This document shows, one piece after another, positions 1 through 10,389 of a stretch of DNA of 64,000 nt (positions are counted from its first letter, which is position 1; each line of letters starts with the position of its first letter). A program made the position numbers and the translations under genes. This DNA is from Maratus speciosus (lineage: Eukaryota > Arthropoda > Arachnida > Araneae > Salticidae), in NCBI GenBank assembly GCA_963932465.1, contig OZ010799.1, forward strand, positions 162,932,761 to 162,996,760. Reading direction: 5' to 3'. The notes below the pieces were generated by a model. It did not search any database, was not told the origin of the DNA, and was given only the letters and a program-made list of their open reading frames with translations.

Positions 1-949
1 CAAACAACCTCAAGTGTTTCCGAATAGTAGTTTTCACATTATTCTGTACAGACATTCTGCGTTTATACAAAACAACAATTACTATTAAAAAATAGTGGTG
101 GACGTTTGAATCTGCATGTTGTCAGGCTCTGGTCATCATAATTCGTACTGCCTTATTGAGTATACGTAAAATTGCTTTAATCAATTTAAAGCATTTATTT
201 ATTGCTTTAAATGAATAGTTTGTGGTAAAAACAATTGTGGTTTCAAAAACAATTCATTGGTGATAATTTGTGACAAAATAGCGCTGAGAAATATCAGTGC
301 TAAAGTCCAGAATTAGTGTATTAGTTCAGCGTTCACAAAGCTATACGAAAGCAGTTGTTTAACATTTTTATGAAGCGTGAACATGATATTGCTAACATTT
401 ATAAGCCAATATTTCATAATTAAAATAACGTATTTGATAGTTAAAAAAATATTTCATTCATACTGATTTTAAAAAAGAGAAAATGCAAATTGGTTTAATT
501 ATTTAATATAAACATTGCGAGTACTTTTACAAATGCCTTGGCTAGATAAAGAAATTGGTATGTCAAGAGAATCAAATTTTTCATGCATATTTTCCTTTAT
601 ATACAACATATATATATAGAGAGAGATAGATACATAAATATATAAGCAAAACAATATATAAGAAAACGTAACATATGTATATATATATATGAAACAATAA
701 AAGCTAAGCCCCTTTTTAAAATCCCCTTTTTTGCCCCTTTTAAAATTTGAAATCTCCGTTTTAAAAAACAGAAATTTAAATTTAGGAATTAAAATTAAAA
801 CTTTTTAAATGATTTAGTAATTGTGACTCAATTGATTGAATGCCTCTGCCCCTGTTAAATTAGTTTTTCAGCATCGCATCTTATAACTTTCAAAGATCGT
901 TTTGTCACAATTCATAAGAATTTTTTTCTGAGTAAGTGCGATTTTAAGT
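1..949. other. AT-rich sequence, no gene seen
   Basis: No reading frame of interest and no recognisable element in either strand. It contains simple AT/GA/GATA tracts near 608-640 and an AT tract near 674-690. Confidence 0.6.
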
Positions 950-1100
950 TCATGCGGCGACCCGTCGGCCGATCTTGTGCCACCGCCTTTGGCCCGGGCA
1001 ATCAATCATTCAGCTAGCAGCCAATTAAATTTTAAATACGCCTCCTTTGACTTTAACGACCCCTAGCAGGAATAATGCAAAATACCTGATACTTATACCG

Positions 1101-1215
1101 CTGCACGGGCTGCAAGAGAGGGCTTTTTACCATCTAAAGAAGGCCTTAACTTCACGACACTCTGCTCTCCAGATATCGCATTGCGATATACCTAACTCCC
1201 GATCCAGTATGTCCA
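1101..1215 (+). pseudogene. Possible Ty3/gypsy pol remnant (RT-RNase H junction)
   Basis: This lies in a locally GC-richer patch (about 950-1430). One frame reads QERAFYHLKKALTSR, which resembles the conserved 'AF..LK.aLt..PvL' segment at the reverse transcriptase-RNase H junction of Ty3/gypsy polyproteins. The frame is short and followed by stops. The match is a motif impression only, and the patch could also be unrelated sequence. Confidence 0.28.
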
Positions 1216-1430
1216 TCAAGAAGTAAAGTAGCAGCTCTCATGTCAAAGGGACCTGATTTCTCTCAAAAGGATGTAACAAAGATTAATAAATCAGGTCACC
1301 GAAAAAACTGTGTCTTCCTTTAATCAGACACTCACTTAATCTGACTTGCATTAATTCCCGGATACCATTCACTGCGACAACAGAACTATGATAGAAACTC
1401 AGAGGAAACACAACGGAAAGAGCGATAAAT

Positions 1431-1434
<4 letters not shown>

Positions 1435-1464
<30 letters not shown>
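1435..1464. repeat. (TA)n microsatellite
   Basis: An uninterrupted TA dinucleotide run of about 15 repeats directly abuts the left arm of the hairpin at 1469-1739. Confidence 0.9.
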
Positions 1465-1468
<4 letters not shown>

Positions 1469-1739
1469 AAAAAAAACACTACAATCTGCAAAAAAACTAA
1501 TTTTATCCTGCATTTCTGCCATTGTAAGATCTTGGTTCATAATGAAAACCAGTGGAAGCAGCCAGAGGATTTTCGCGATTTAAAAAAAAAATGATTTTCT
1601 GGATAAAACGAGTTTTGAAACTCACGTCCTCATATTTATCACTGTGTCCATTGGTTTTCATTATAAACCAAGATCTTACAATGTCAGACATGCAGGATAA
1701 AATTAGTTTTTTTGCAGATTGTGGAGGGGTTTTTTTTTG
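1469..1739. repeat. Long imperfect hairpin, 83-88 bp arms
   Basis: Arm 1469-1551 is nearly the reverse complement of 1652-1739; both include the segment around AAGATCTTAC and CTGCATGATT-like spacing ending in an AAAAAAACTAATTTT tract. The loop is about 100 bases. Only a few mismatches separate the arms, so the inverted duplication is fairly recent. No clear target duplication was seen. Short frames on both strands here are a consequence of the palindrome. Confidence 0.8.
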
Positions 1740-1786
1740 TGCATGTTCACAAATAGAATAGATTGATAGAGAAAACTTCATTTTTA

Positions 1787-2620
1787 CTTTCTTCTATCTT
1801 TACAAGAAGAAAGTATTGGATTCGTGAAAGTTTTCGACGGATTTATGCGTTATAGAATGTACTGAACATGATTTGATGGTCTTTAGAAAATGTCTGTCTG
1901 TCACTCTGTCGCTCTGTGAGTCTGTGTGGGACAAAAATTTTGTGGGCGCTCTATTTCGAGAACTAATGCACGGAATCTCACAAAACTTTAGTTTCAGTAA
2001 GTTCAATTAGTTCAGTAAGTTCAGTAGTAGTTCTGTTAGACGTTGATATAAACTGGTCCTGATTAGTTTTTGCTGAAAATCGCCCAACATGTGGCACTGC
2101 TATGCGGCATTTTCCGCGATTTTAGCAATAGTATATACCTCAACAACTACTGCATTGATTTTTATAAAACTTTAGATTCAGTTGGTCCAGGATATCGTTC
2201 GATGCTGATTAGTTTTTGGTGAAAATCGCCCAACAGGTGGCGATGCTATGCTGCATTATTCATGATTATCACAATTGCTCTAACTCAAGAAAAAATGCAC
2301 GAATTTTCATCAAATTTCAGATTCAGTTAGTCCCTAATATAAACTGGTGCTAATTAGGTTTTGGTGTAAATCGCTCAACTGGTGGCGCTACTATGTGGAA
2401 TTTTTTACGAATTCCGCAATAGCTCTATCTCAAAAACTAATGAATGGATTTATATCAAACTTCAGATTCAGTTAGACGTTAACATAATTTGTTGATTATT
2501 AGATTTTGGTGTGAATCACCTATCCGGTGGCGCTAATATGCTGCACTTTGCATGATTTACACGATTTTAGTGATAGTCCCATCTCAAGAACCAATGCACG
2601 GAATTTCATGTCTTTAGAAT
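1787..2620 (+). repeat. Leader-plus-tandem interspersed repeat, copy 1
   Basis: It starts with a CTTTCTTC...AAGAAGAAAG inverted leader, then TTTCGACGGATTTA, then a GTCTGTCTGTC pyrimidine run. After this come about four diverged units of roughly 145-180 bp, each with a 'CTCAA.AACTAATGCA' start and a GGTGGCG/CT core. The same architecture recurs at 39386-40205 and, less clearly, at 23280-24100. Reverse-oriented pieces lie at 3770-4210, 8577-8945 and 57725-58090. I do not know its class; no coding sequence is visible. Confidence 0.7.
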
Positions 2621-3164
2621 CCACATGATGGGCATAGATTGCCATTTAATTTTGGCACTGTACTAGAGAATTTTGAAGTATTAGCATGTATGAGATAAAA
2701 TAAAGTTTTAGGGTTGGATTATCCGATTAGTTTAAATTTTTTATAAGGCCAGTTTTGAAATCGATGTCCTCATATATATACTTATGAAAACAAGCATAAA
2801 CGTTTGCCAGTTTTGCATTGATAGCTGTTTATATTACTGGACAACAAATTACCGTCTGAAGCCGAACAGCGCCAAGTTTAAAAAAAAAATATCTATACTA
2901 GAAAAATACCAAAATGCATTTCAGTCAAAAATCGTACAATATAGAGAAAATTACAAGGTTGGCCTTTTCAACGGAAGTATAAATATAAATTTATACAGGG
3001 TTTTTCAAAACTATATATCAGAAATGTAAAGGCAGGAATAGGAGACCTAAATAAGCAGATTTGAATAAGAATGTGTGTGCAGAAATGCCGTACGAATTCG
3101 GCATCAGCGGATGAAAGCATTTCGCTGACATGAATCGTCATGCCCCGCACGGACTTCGGGTAAC

Positions 3165-3230
3165 ATGCAATGTTACACGATTGCCGACATGCATTTCAAG
3201 TATGGGGATACACAAGGAAATGCCTTACAC
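3165..3230 (+). pseudogene. 5' fragment of DUF4817-type transposase, + arm
   Basis: Translation begins MQCYTIADMHFKYGDTQGNA, matching the family pattern '.Y(t).e.admHf.YG.a.GNA'. It breaks off near the inversion junction and reaches a stop soon after. It pairs with the longer reverse-strand copy at about 3215-3528. Confidence 0.6.
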
Positions 3231-3528
3231 ACATTGCACGCCTAACAGCTCTCGAGCTTGTGGAGAAACTATTCTCTACTGTGCGTAATACTGCTTCTTC
3301 CACTGCGGGAATTCTGCGATATATTTCAGTGCCCGTATCACGTCTCGAAGCATACAACGATCCACTCGCGCACAACTTCAGATGAAGACGCTAAAATGAT
3401 TAGGAATCACTCAGATTCCTACACGGATATCGTTCCATATACATCCTCTGAGCAAGTGGAGCACTTCCTTGCGCAACCCCATACATGAAGTGCATCTTGG
3501 CAAGCTCTACATTTGTGTAACGACGCAT
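3215..3528 (-). pseudogene. 5' fragment of DUF4817-type transposase, - arm
   Basis: The reverse strand starts MRRYTNVELAKMHFMYG, continues through QRMYMERYPCRN, and meets a stop. It resumes with similarity to EEAVLRTVENSFSTSSRAV, the helix-turn-helix part of the N-terminal DNA-binding region. This order (DUF4817 domain, then helix-turn-helix) is typical of a mariner-like transposase common in arthropods. The catalytic DDE domain is absent. The stop and frame change show it is dead. Confidence 0.65.
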
Positions 3529-3769
3529 GTTGCTCGAAATCCGTGCGAGGAATGCCGATTCGAACCAGCGAAGTGCTTTTATCCACTGAACAGAACAGCG
3601 TCTACTACTTCTTCAATGCTGTATTTCCGCATCCACATTCGTGTACGAAATCTGCTTACTTAGGTCCCCTCTACTTCACTTTACATTCCTGACATATAGT
3701 TTTAAACCACCATGTATAAAATTAAAAAAAACAATTTGATATTTCCAAAACTGCAAAAACTTAGATAAA

Positions 3770-4210
3770 AATTATTCGAAAATTTAACGTCAAACTTAGT
3801 AATTGAGGTGTGTTAATACTGTAACTAGTTTTATAATATTCAGATCTTGGTGCAATTGCTGTTGCACTCATACAGAAATACATGAATACGAAATTTATTG
3901 CGATTATATATGTTAAATTTAGTAATACGGAAATAATATAACTCCAACCTAAATATGGCGTAATCACCATGGCAACCTAGTAACATTATCTAGTTTGGAA
4001 TTTCATAGAATTAATTGCGTATAATAGGATTTAATAAAAAGAAGAAAACATTTATTAATATATTTTTAAGTTTTGATTCGAATTTCACAAAATTTGAAAA
4101 GACTTGACAAAACTCTGCAAAAATTATATATATAAAATTTCAAACCTTTCGATTGGGTAGTTTTTACACTGTTATATACGGACAGACAGACAAACAGAAG
4201 GACCAGACGA
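3770..4210 (-). repeat. Leader-type interspersed repeat, reverse copy
   Basis: The reverse strand begins with the GTCTGTCTGTCCGT run near 4200 and extends to about 3770. It is directly repeated at 8577-8945 with many shared blocks (for example TCAGATCTTGGTGCAAT and CACCATGGCAA). Same family as 1787-2620, opposite orientation. Confidence 0.65.
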
Positions 4211-4810
4211 CGGCTATAGTTTCTACCTGTTTACATAATTACGAACTCACCTTACAAGCATGACGCGCATAAACAACAGATTCATCTTATAATTAATATT
4301 ATTAAGAAGAATTCTACATGCTGTAACACATTAGCTTTAATATTACTATCTAAAAAAATGAGGAGAATCATACGTATTATTTTCCATACTAGTGTCTGAT
4401 ATTTTTAAACAAGTTCTCAACTTGGGGCTATTTCATTTTTTAGATGGCCTAATAAATAGGAAAAACTTATTATTGTTAAAGTATTTTATGTTTACTCCAT
4501 ACGGAATTTATCTCGCTTATAAATAACAAGAAATATATGTTTTGGAGTGGAGTGGAATCGTTATTTTAAATAGCCTTCGACCCGTGGCCAATAAAATTTG
4601 GGAATGACTGTTTTGAACTAAATCATTAAAAGATAAAATATGGAAAAAATAATGAAAAGTTTACAATGAAACCGAATTCGGTCCAAGACCACCATTTTCA
4701 TTCCACTTCAAAATTCATTTGGGTAACGCATTACATTCAAATGCCATTCAATGATTTTGAACAGATCATCGATGAATTGTTGATATTTAAACACAGTACA
4801 TCTGATTATA
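4211..4810. other. AT-rich sequence, no gene seen
   Basis: No open frame or recognisable element was found here. Confidence 0.5.
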
Positions 4811-5240
4811 TACCGTGTGTCGTAAAAAGGACTGAATGACAATTTGCAAACGGTGGTGACAGATATTTAAATAATTCTTGCTGGAGCATTATGTATGATG
4901 TCAGGAGTTTTTGTAGCGTTATTCTTAGTTCGAATTAAAAAGCAATAGATGGCGCTGTGAGCAATATGCGCTAAATTCAGGCCCGATTTTTGTTACTTCG
5001 GCACCCACTCAATACATTTTAATCGCCTTTTTTTGGCATGGGTGAAGAGAAAGGCAAAAAAATTCAGCTTGAATTTAGCGATATTTCTTGCAGCGCCTTC
5101 TATTGTTTGTAATTCGAACTGAATTCGAGAATCATGGCAAAAAACTCCTGGTATCATACATAACCCTCCTGCAAAAATTTTAAAATATCTGTCACCGTTT
5201 GCGAGTTATTGAATTTTAATATCAGTCAGGACACCCGGTA
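4811..5240. mobile_element. CCGGGTGTCC foldback MITE, copy 1
   Basis: Terminal inverted repeats run for roughly 200 bp each and almost meet in the middle. The left end is ACCGTGTGTCGTAAAAAGGA and the right end reads GGACACCCGGT. Both are flanked by TA, consistent with a TA target duplication. Two better-preserved copies lie at 55070-55526 and 55596-56051. No coding capacity is visible, so it is a non-autonomous Tc1/mariner-type element by its TA target. Confidence 0.8.
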
Positions 5241-5679
5241 GATTCAGATGATTTGCGCTAATAAGAATTATGAAAACATATACTGGATTTATGTACGTTC
5301 CATTTTTCATATAGACACTTTTAAATTTTAGTACATGTGCTGCGTACTATTCATAGACACGTCTAATAAATAAATATTAAAAAGCGAAATATAACTAAAA
5401 TGAAAACTTTCAGTCATATGTAAATAATTGGAGATATCTTTTCTGAAGATTTACGTTTTTAGACGATAAAGAACGATTGTGATATTTGGTCAACTAATGG
5501 TCATCTATCAATCAATTTTTGCACATTTTTTTCTTTCGCTGAACAAATTCCGATTGCTTCAAGTATACTCACATAAAATATCAGTCCATTCTCACCAGTG
5601 GTTCTTTTTTTACAGCCTTTTGAAAGTGAAACGGTAACCCAATATATTATAATTCCGGTTTGATAGTTTATTCTAAATG
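5241..5679. other. AT-rich sequence, no gene seen
   Basis: Nothing recognisable on either strand. Confidence 0.5.
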
Positions 5680-6337
5680 CAGTAGAACCTGTTTTATCTG
5701 AAACTCTTTTAACCGAAACTCTCGGATAAACGAAATCCATTTTTAAAGCTTTTTTACTGTCACATTCCTTGTGTGCAAAATCCTTTTTGTAAGCTTTTTT
5801 TTTTAAACTATCATATTCATTTTGTGCAAGCGGTGCTTTCCCAACTGCTAGTGCATATAAATATTTTCGATCCCCTGTTTTAGAGTTCCTTTGAATTTAA
5901 CTTGAGCTCCCATAAGCTGCGGAGTAGAACGAAGAAAACGAACAAATTTAGCAATTCTGAAGCTTTTGAATGTTTTGCAAAAAGTTTGGCATGGCTGGAG
6001 CAGCAGGAAAACTGTGATACTGGTGAACCAATAATATTTAAAAACTCCGTGAAAGAGCCTCAAAGCAAAGGCAATCGAAACTGCGACACACAAAACATTT
6101 TTGAAACCCTTGTAATATATGTAAAAGGTACTTAATTTAAAAATTAAAATTTAGGTAATTAGTTTCTTGTTTCTATTTTGATATTGCTTTATTTCTATTA
6201 AACACCTGTTACCATAATAAGAAATATTGCATATATTTCTCCTTATCTTAAAATGGAAGCATTCTCGAGTATCCGAAAATTTCGATTTTCCGAAAGATGG
6301 TCGGTCCCAATTACTTCGGATAATCGAGGTTCTACTG
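5680..6337 (+). mobile_element. Tigger/pogo-type derivative, copy 1
   Basis: It begins CAGTAGAACCTGTTTTATC and ends GATAATCGAGGTTCTACTG, the terminal pattern of Tigger/pogo elements. The flanks are TG and CA, plausibly a mutated TA duplication. About 658 bp remain, holding only the last coding part of a transposase. A related copy in the opposite orientation is at 61997-62663. Confidence 0.82.
5902..6135 (+). pseudogene. Tigger transposase C-terminal remnant
   Basis: The frame includes SNSEAFECFAKSLAWLEQQE followed by NCDTGE. It resembles the extreme C-terminus of Tigger transposases, where 'aL.WLEQQ.e.dp.el' is common. The DDE catalytic domain and CENP-B-like DNA-binding domain are missing. 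The frame is open for 77 codons, but nothing upstream makes it a functional gene. Confidence 0.65.
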
Positions 6338-6610
6338 CACATGAGTGTAACTTGAGGTGCAAAAAAGATATTTACTTACAAAATAGTCTCAACGACGTTT
6401 ACTACAGTATCTTATTGCAGCTTACCTATAAAACAAAATAATAAAAATTATTAACATATGAATTCACATATAATTGTACAATGTTACAAAATCAATAAAA
6501 CACAAAAGGAAAAATTGACAAAATCTTATAAAAGAAAAGAATTAATTTCAATAACTGGTAAATAAAACTGTAAACAATTTATGAAGGAAAATCTTTGTAT
6601 AAGTTCTATA

Positions 6611-7105
6611 CAGGATGCATAAAGATTGATTCTTCGAATTTGGTGGTGAGGTAGAAAATAGCGAAAGAAGAGAATCTACATAGCGCAAACGAACGCATGA
6701 CGTTGTAGAGGGAGTTGTGTATCCACAACTTCTAAACACGCTCAAAGCTCTCTGACAAATCTAGCCGTTCATTTGGCTTTGCAGGTGTAATATGAATCAT
6801 TATACATTAAATGAATGTGCAGATATGCATCTAACTTACGGTGGAGGTGCTTTCATCAAACGTTTTCACGTGTTCATTAACACCGGTGCGAAACAGGATC
6901 GGTTACTAGTACCTGTAAAGATAGAAGAGGTAACCGATCAAGACTAACAGTACAAATTGAGGAGTATATCTCACAGTCTGTCGAAGAACAACTAAATTTG
7001 AGCACAAGAGGTATTTCTCGCCGGTTTGGTGTTTCGCACTTAAAAGTGTGGCGGATACTGAACGAGGAACGTTTGCTTTCCTTTTCAGTTGTTTGCAGAT
7101 AAAAT
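6611..7105 (+). mobile_element. DUF4817-type mariner relative, 5' part only
   Basis: A likely left end CAGGATGCATAAAGATTG follows TA at 6609-6610. The coding remnant starts at 6792. No right end was found, so the copy is truncated after the DNA-binding region. Confidence 0.5.
6792..7100 (+). pseudogene. DUF4817-type transposase N-terminal remnant
   Basis: It starts MNHYTLNECADMHLTYG, the same N-terminal pattern as at 3165 and 3528. After a frame change it reads STRGISRRFGVSHLKVWRI, a clear helix-turn-helix (recognition helix around GVSHLKVWRIL). The order matches the first two domains of this mariner-like transposase family. The catalytic part is missing, and frameshifts show it is inactive. 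Confidence 0.65.
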
Positions 7106-7557
7106 CCCCTAGTTGGTTGTTATTGTGCTATTGTCAATTACAAGCGAATAATACACTCTTTAACAGCAAAATAAATTACATGACTTATTTTTTTTTTAAT
7201 TTTTTTTTTTAAAGAAATTTTTGTTGATTCATTTTTATGTTAAATAAAGTTTTTAATATTGACAGATACGTAAAATAGAGTCTTATAATAAATGCTACTA
7301 TGAAAGTGTTAGCTATTTAATTTTTTTTAAAATATCGAATTGAGAAATAACTTTGTAATTTAAAACTTTTTAGTACTTATCTATCAGTAAATTAAAATTT
7401 TTAAACGTAAATTTTAGAGATTAATTAAAGATTAAAAGGTTCATTAAGACCTCTCAGTTATTCAGTTGGAGTTTTCTAAATAAAAAAAAGGGATTTTTAA
7501 ACTAATTTATAAATATATAGATGTGTGTGTGTGTAGTTGACCAATCTTTACAACCTA
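7106..7557. other. AT-rich sequence, no gene seen
   Basis: It contains long T tracts near 7190-7215 and a short GT run near 7520. No element boundary was found. Confidence 0.5.
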
Positions 7558-7775
7558 TGGGCATTTCCACTAGCACTTGTCATGTAAGTCACATACTATG
7601 ATTTTTGACTACCAGTATTTTAGAACGGAAATTTTTGACTTATTTTATGGGAGATATCTCATTAATTGAAAAAGGCGAAGCAAACTTTTGTCAAATAACA
7701 GTGGCCAACAAGCATACTATGTCATTACGTCACATACTATGTGACGTAAACGACAAGTGCTCGTGGAAATACCCC
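7558..7775. mobile_element. Short TA-flanked MITE
   Basis: The left end TGGGCATTTCCACTAGCAC and the reverse complement of the right end GGGGTATTTCCACGAGCAC are close matches, flanked by TA on both sides. The inverted repeats are about 27-45 bp and include a CACATACTATG motif. An open frame crossing it (7605-7829) is not gene-like. Confidence 0.7.
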
Positions 7776-7829
7776 TATATGAAAATTAGTGAAGTTGACT
7801 ACTTAGAAGTCGGAACATTAATTTATTAG

Positions 7830-8576
7830 ATCGGATGTATCAATACTTGGGTTGACCTTACGTGATAAAGATATTTTAATATAGATCCTACTCTTATAGG
7901 TCCGTGCTTTGTTTTCAGAATACACCAAAAAGCATCCTCTTTGGTAAAGGTGTTTGCAAAATATTTGTTTTTAAGAAATAGAATTATTTTTCTTTAGTTA
8001 AATATCGTGAATTCTTCTTTATATATAGATATATATATATAGAGAGAGATAGATAATCCTCAAATGCCCATGGTAGCATATATGTTACCACCACTATTTC
8101 CAATTTAGTGGATATTTTAATACAGATATTCAAAACTCATACCAGAAATTTAAAACAACAATATTTGTTTATTTAATAGCAGACAGTCTTTAAATAAAGC
8201 AAAATCTATTATTGAAATTTTATGATATGAATTCAGATTCTCTAAAATTACGGAATTTCCTGATTGTATTCTACCATGGGAATTAGAGGTAACAGCAATT
8301 ATTTTATTTGTATTTTTTATGTCAAATTATTGTACTGTTTTATGTCAATTCTTTTCTGCTATCTTTGAGTCTTAACATACACTTTTAGAAAAGTATTTTA
8401 ACATTTCTCCAAAATAGCACTTTAAAAACGTGGTCAGCATAAAATAATGAAACCTTGTTCCGAAACTTTATGTTCTTGGTTAATCACAAACACTTGTACT
8501 TTGAACTGTAATCTAGTAAAACATTGAAAAATGAGATGGTACGATGTTGAAGAATAACGTGACTACGCAGTAACTT
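7830..8576. other. AT-rich sequence, no gene seen
   Basis: Simple TA/GA tracts occur near 8020-8055. Nothing else is recognised. Confidence 0.5.
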
Positions 8577-8945
8577 ATGCAAACAATTCGAAAATTGTAC
8601 GTCAAACTTGCAAATGAGGTGAGTTCTTACTACAACTATTTTTATAAGTATTCAGATCTTGGTGCAATAGCTGTTGTATTCTTATGCAATAATGCACGAA
8701 TACAAAATTTATTACGATTATATATATTGAATTCAGTTATACGGAATTAACATGACTCCATCTTAAATAGGACGTAAACACCATGGCAATATAGAATCAC
8801 TACCTATAATGGGCTATCATTGAATTAATTACATATGATAGGATTTGATAGAATGAAGTAAACTTTTATTAATATCCGTTGAGTTTTTATTCGATTTTCA
8901 TAAAAGTTGTAATGACTCGACAGAATTCCGCAACGATTATATATG
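8577..8945 (-). repeat. Leader-type interspersed repeat, reverse copy 2
   Basis: A direct repeat of 3770-4135 with the blocks in the same order. It lacks the GTCTGTCTG leader seen in the other copy, so it is truncated at that end. Confidence 0.65.
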
Positions 8946-9831
8946 TTACGGTTAAAGCAAAAATGAAGGGTAAACCTAGGTTTAACCAGTGAAAGCGCGG
9001 ATTACCCAGTAGGGTGGAGCGAAAAAATCATTTTTTTACAATAAAAAACGGGTAGGTGCCAAACGTTGTCTTTATACTAGTACATCATCCACGTGAAATA
9101 TTACCGCTGAAAAAAAGTGGCTTGAGTCTGCGCTTTTGGTCCAAAAGTCGAAATTTTGCGTAAAATTTGACATTTTTTCAAAAAATTAAAAAAAATTCTA
9201 TAGAGATGGTTATTCTTTAAAAGTGTTATTTAAACCTTTATTATTAAACCTCCGACTGTCTTGGAAAAGGGCAAAATTGTAACGTTGTTTTCTCTATATT
9301 TTTTTAAATGCTAAAAAAAAATTATCCTTTGAACATTTTATAAAAAAACTTAATAACGAATATGAATGCAATCCTTGGAAGTATTAATCATTTTTCAATG
9401 TATTAAAAATACATTAAATAAAAAGAATTATATTACTTTAAACATTGCTTGTATTGCAGTGAAACCTGGAGCTTAGTGAACGTATTAACACGGGCTTGTC
9501 AGTGAGGGGGTTAATGACTTTATATTTAAACGATAAAATGATATCTTTGTTCAGCATAACTGGAACAAAACTGACAATTTTTGGTGAAAAAAAGGCGTTG
9601 CCACTTTGTTGTGTCACACAAATAATTGTTGTTTAGAATGCAGCTCTTACCTAGTCGCTTTCAAAACTACCCAGGAGGTACCACGTGGAGGTGATTGCAT
9701 TTCGTGTCACAACAATGTATAGCTCGACCACTCTACCATCTGAAATCAATGTTTTATTTATACACTGAATTTTGATTTTTTATCAAAGTCTTATTTTCAA
9801 TGTATCAACCCAGTACATCGGTTCTTTGGAT

Positions 9832-10023
9832 CTACAGACTTTGGATGCTGCTGCTGTGATCTCCTTTACGCATTTTTCTATCGTTTGTGTTAGAGAAGAC
9901 AAATAGTACAATGCAGTGCGGATGATATTGATGTAATCTATTCAGCCGTCTATTATCTTCACCAAAATTGCACCCGATAAATGCGTATTGATCAGAGGTT
10001 CTGTTACCACAACACTTTTCCAA
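9832..10023 (-). pseudogene. Inverted copy of the C-terminal coding end
   Basis: The reverse strand includes CNFGEDNRRLNRLHQYH, matching CNFGEDTRGMNRFH read on the + strand near 12205-12250. It is the same C-terminus duplicated in inverted orientation at the element's left side. Confidence 0.6.
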
Positions 10024-10389
10024 TGAATTAGATTTATATAATTATCTGGTTCAAGGTTGATTGTCGATATTTCAAATTTGCTTATGCCATCATTTACTCC
10101 CATCTTTGAACTATTGTGTGCTGAGCAGCAAACTGTTTAATGTGATGGAAATTGTCAGAGAGCACAGAATTATGAATTTCCTCTGCGTATGCAAAGCAAC
10201 CATTGTCCTAAATAACCTTTTTTTAGTAATGTTTTATTCCGTTTTGTGAGTTGTTTAGTAGCAGAGTAATTTCCCATGAGTTTTTAGATCCTTTCTTTAG
10301 CTATGATTGATTTATATTTGATTATTATTGATTTATATTTGATTGTAAACTATCCTGGGGCCAAACTTGGATATCATAGTACATTTTGA

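Larger units (their letters stand above)
2996..3714. mobile_element. Inverted head-to-head DUF4817-type mariner derivative
   Basis: The ends are CAGGGTTTTTCAAAACTATA and, on the other strand, CATGGTGGTTTAAAACTATA, each flanked by TA. The inverted similarity continues for over 80 bp. Both halves then read into the start of the same transposase, one on each strand. The unit is therefore two 5' halves joined in inverted orientation around 3215-3250 instead of a complete transposon. It cannot encode a full transposase. Confidence 0.75.
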
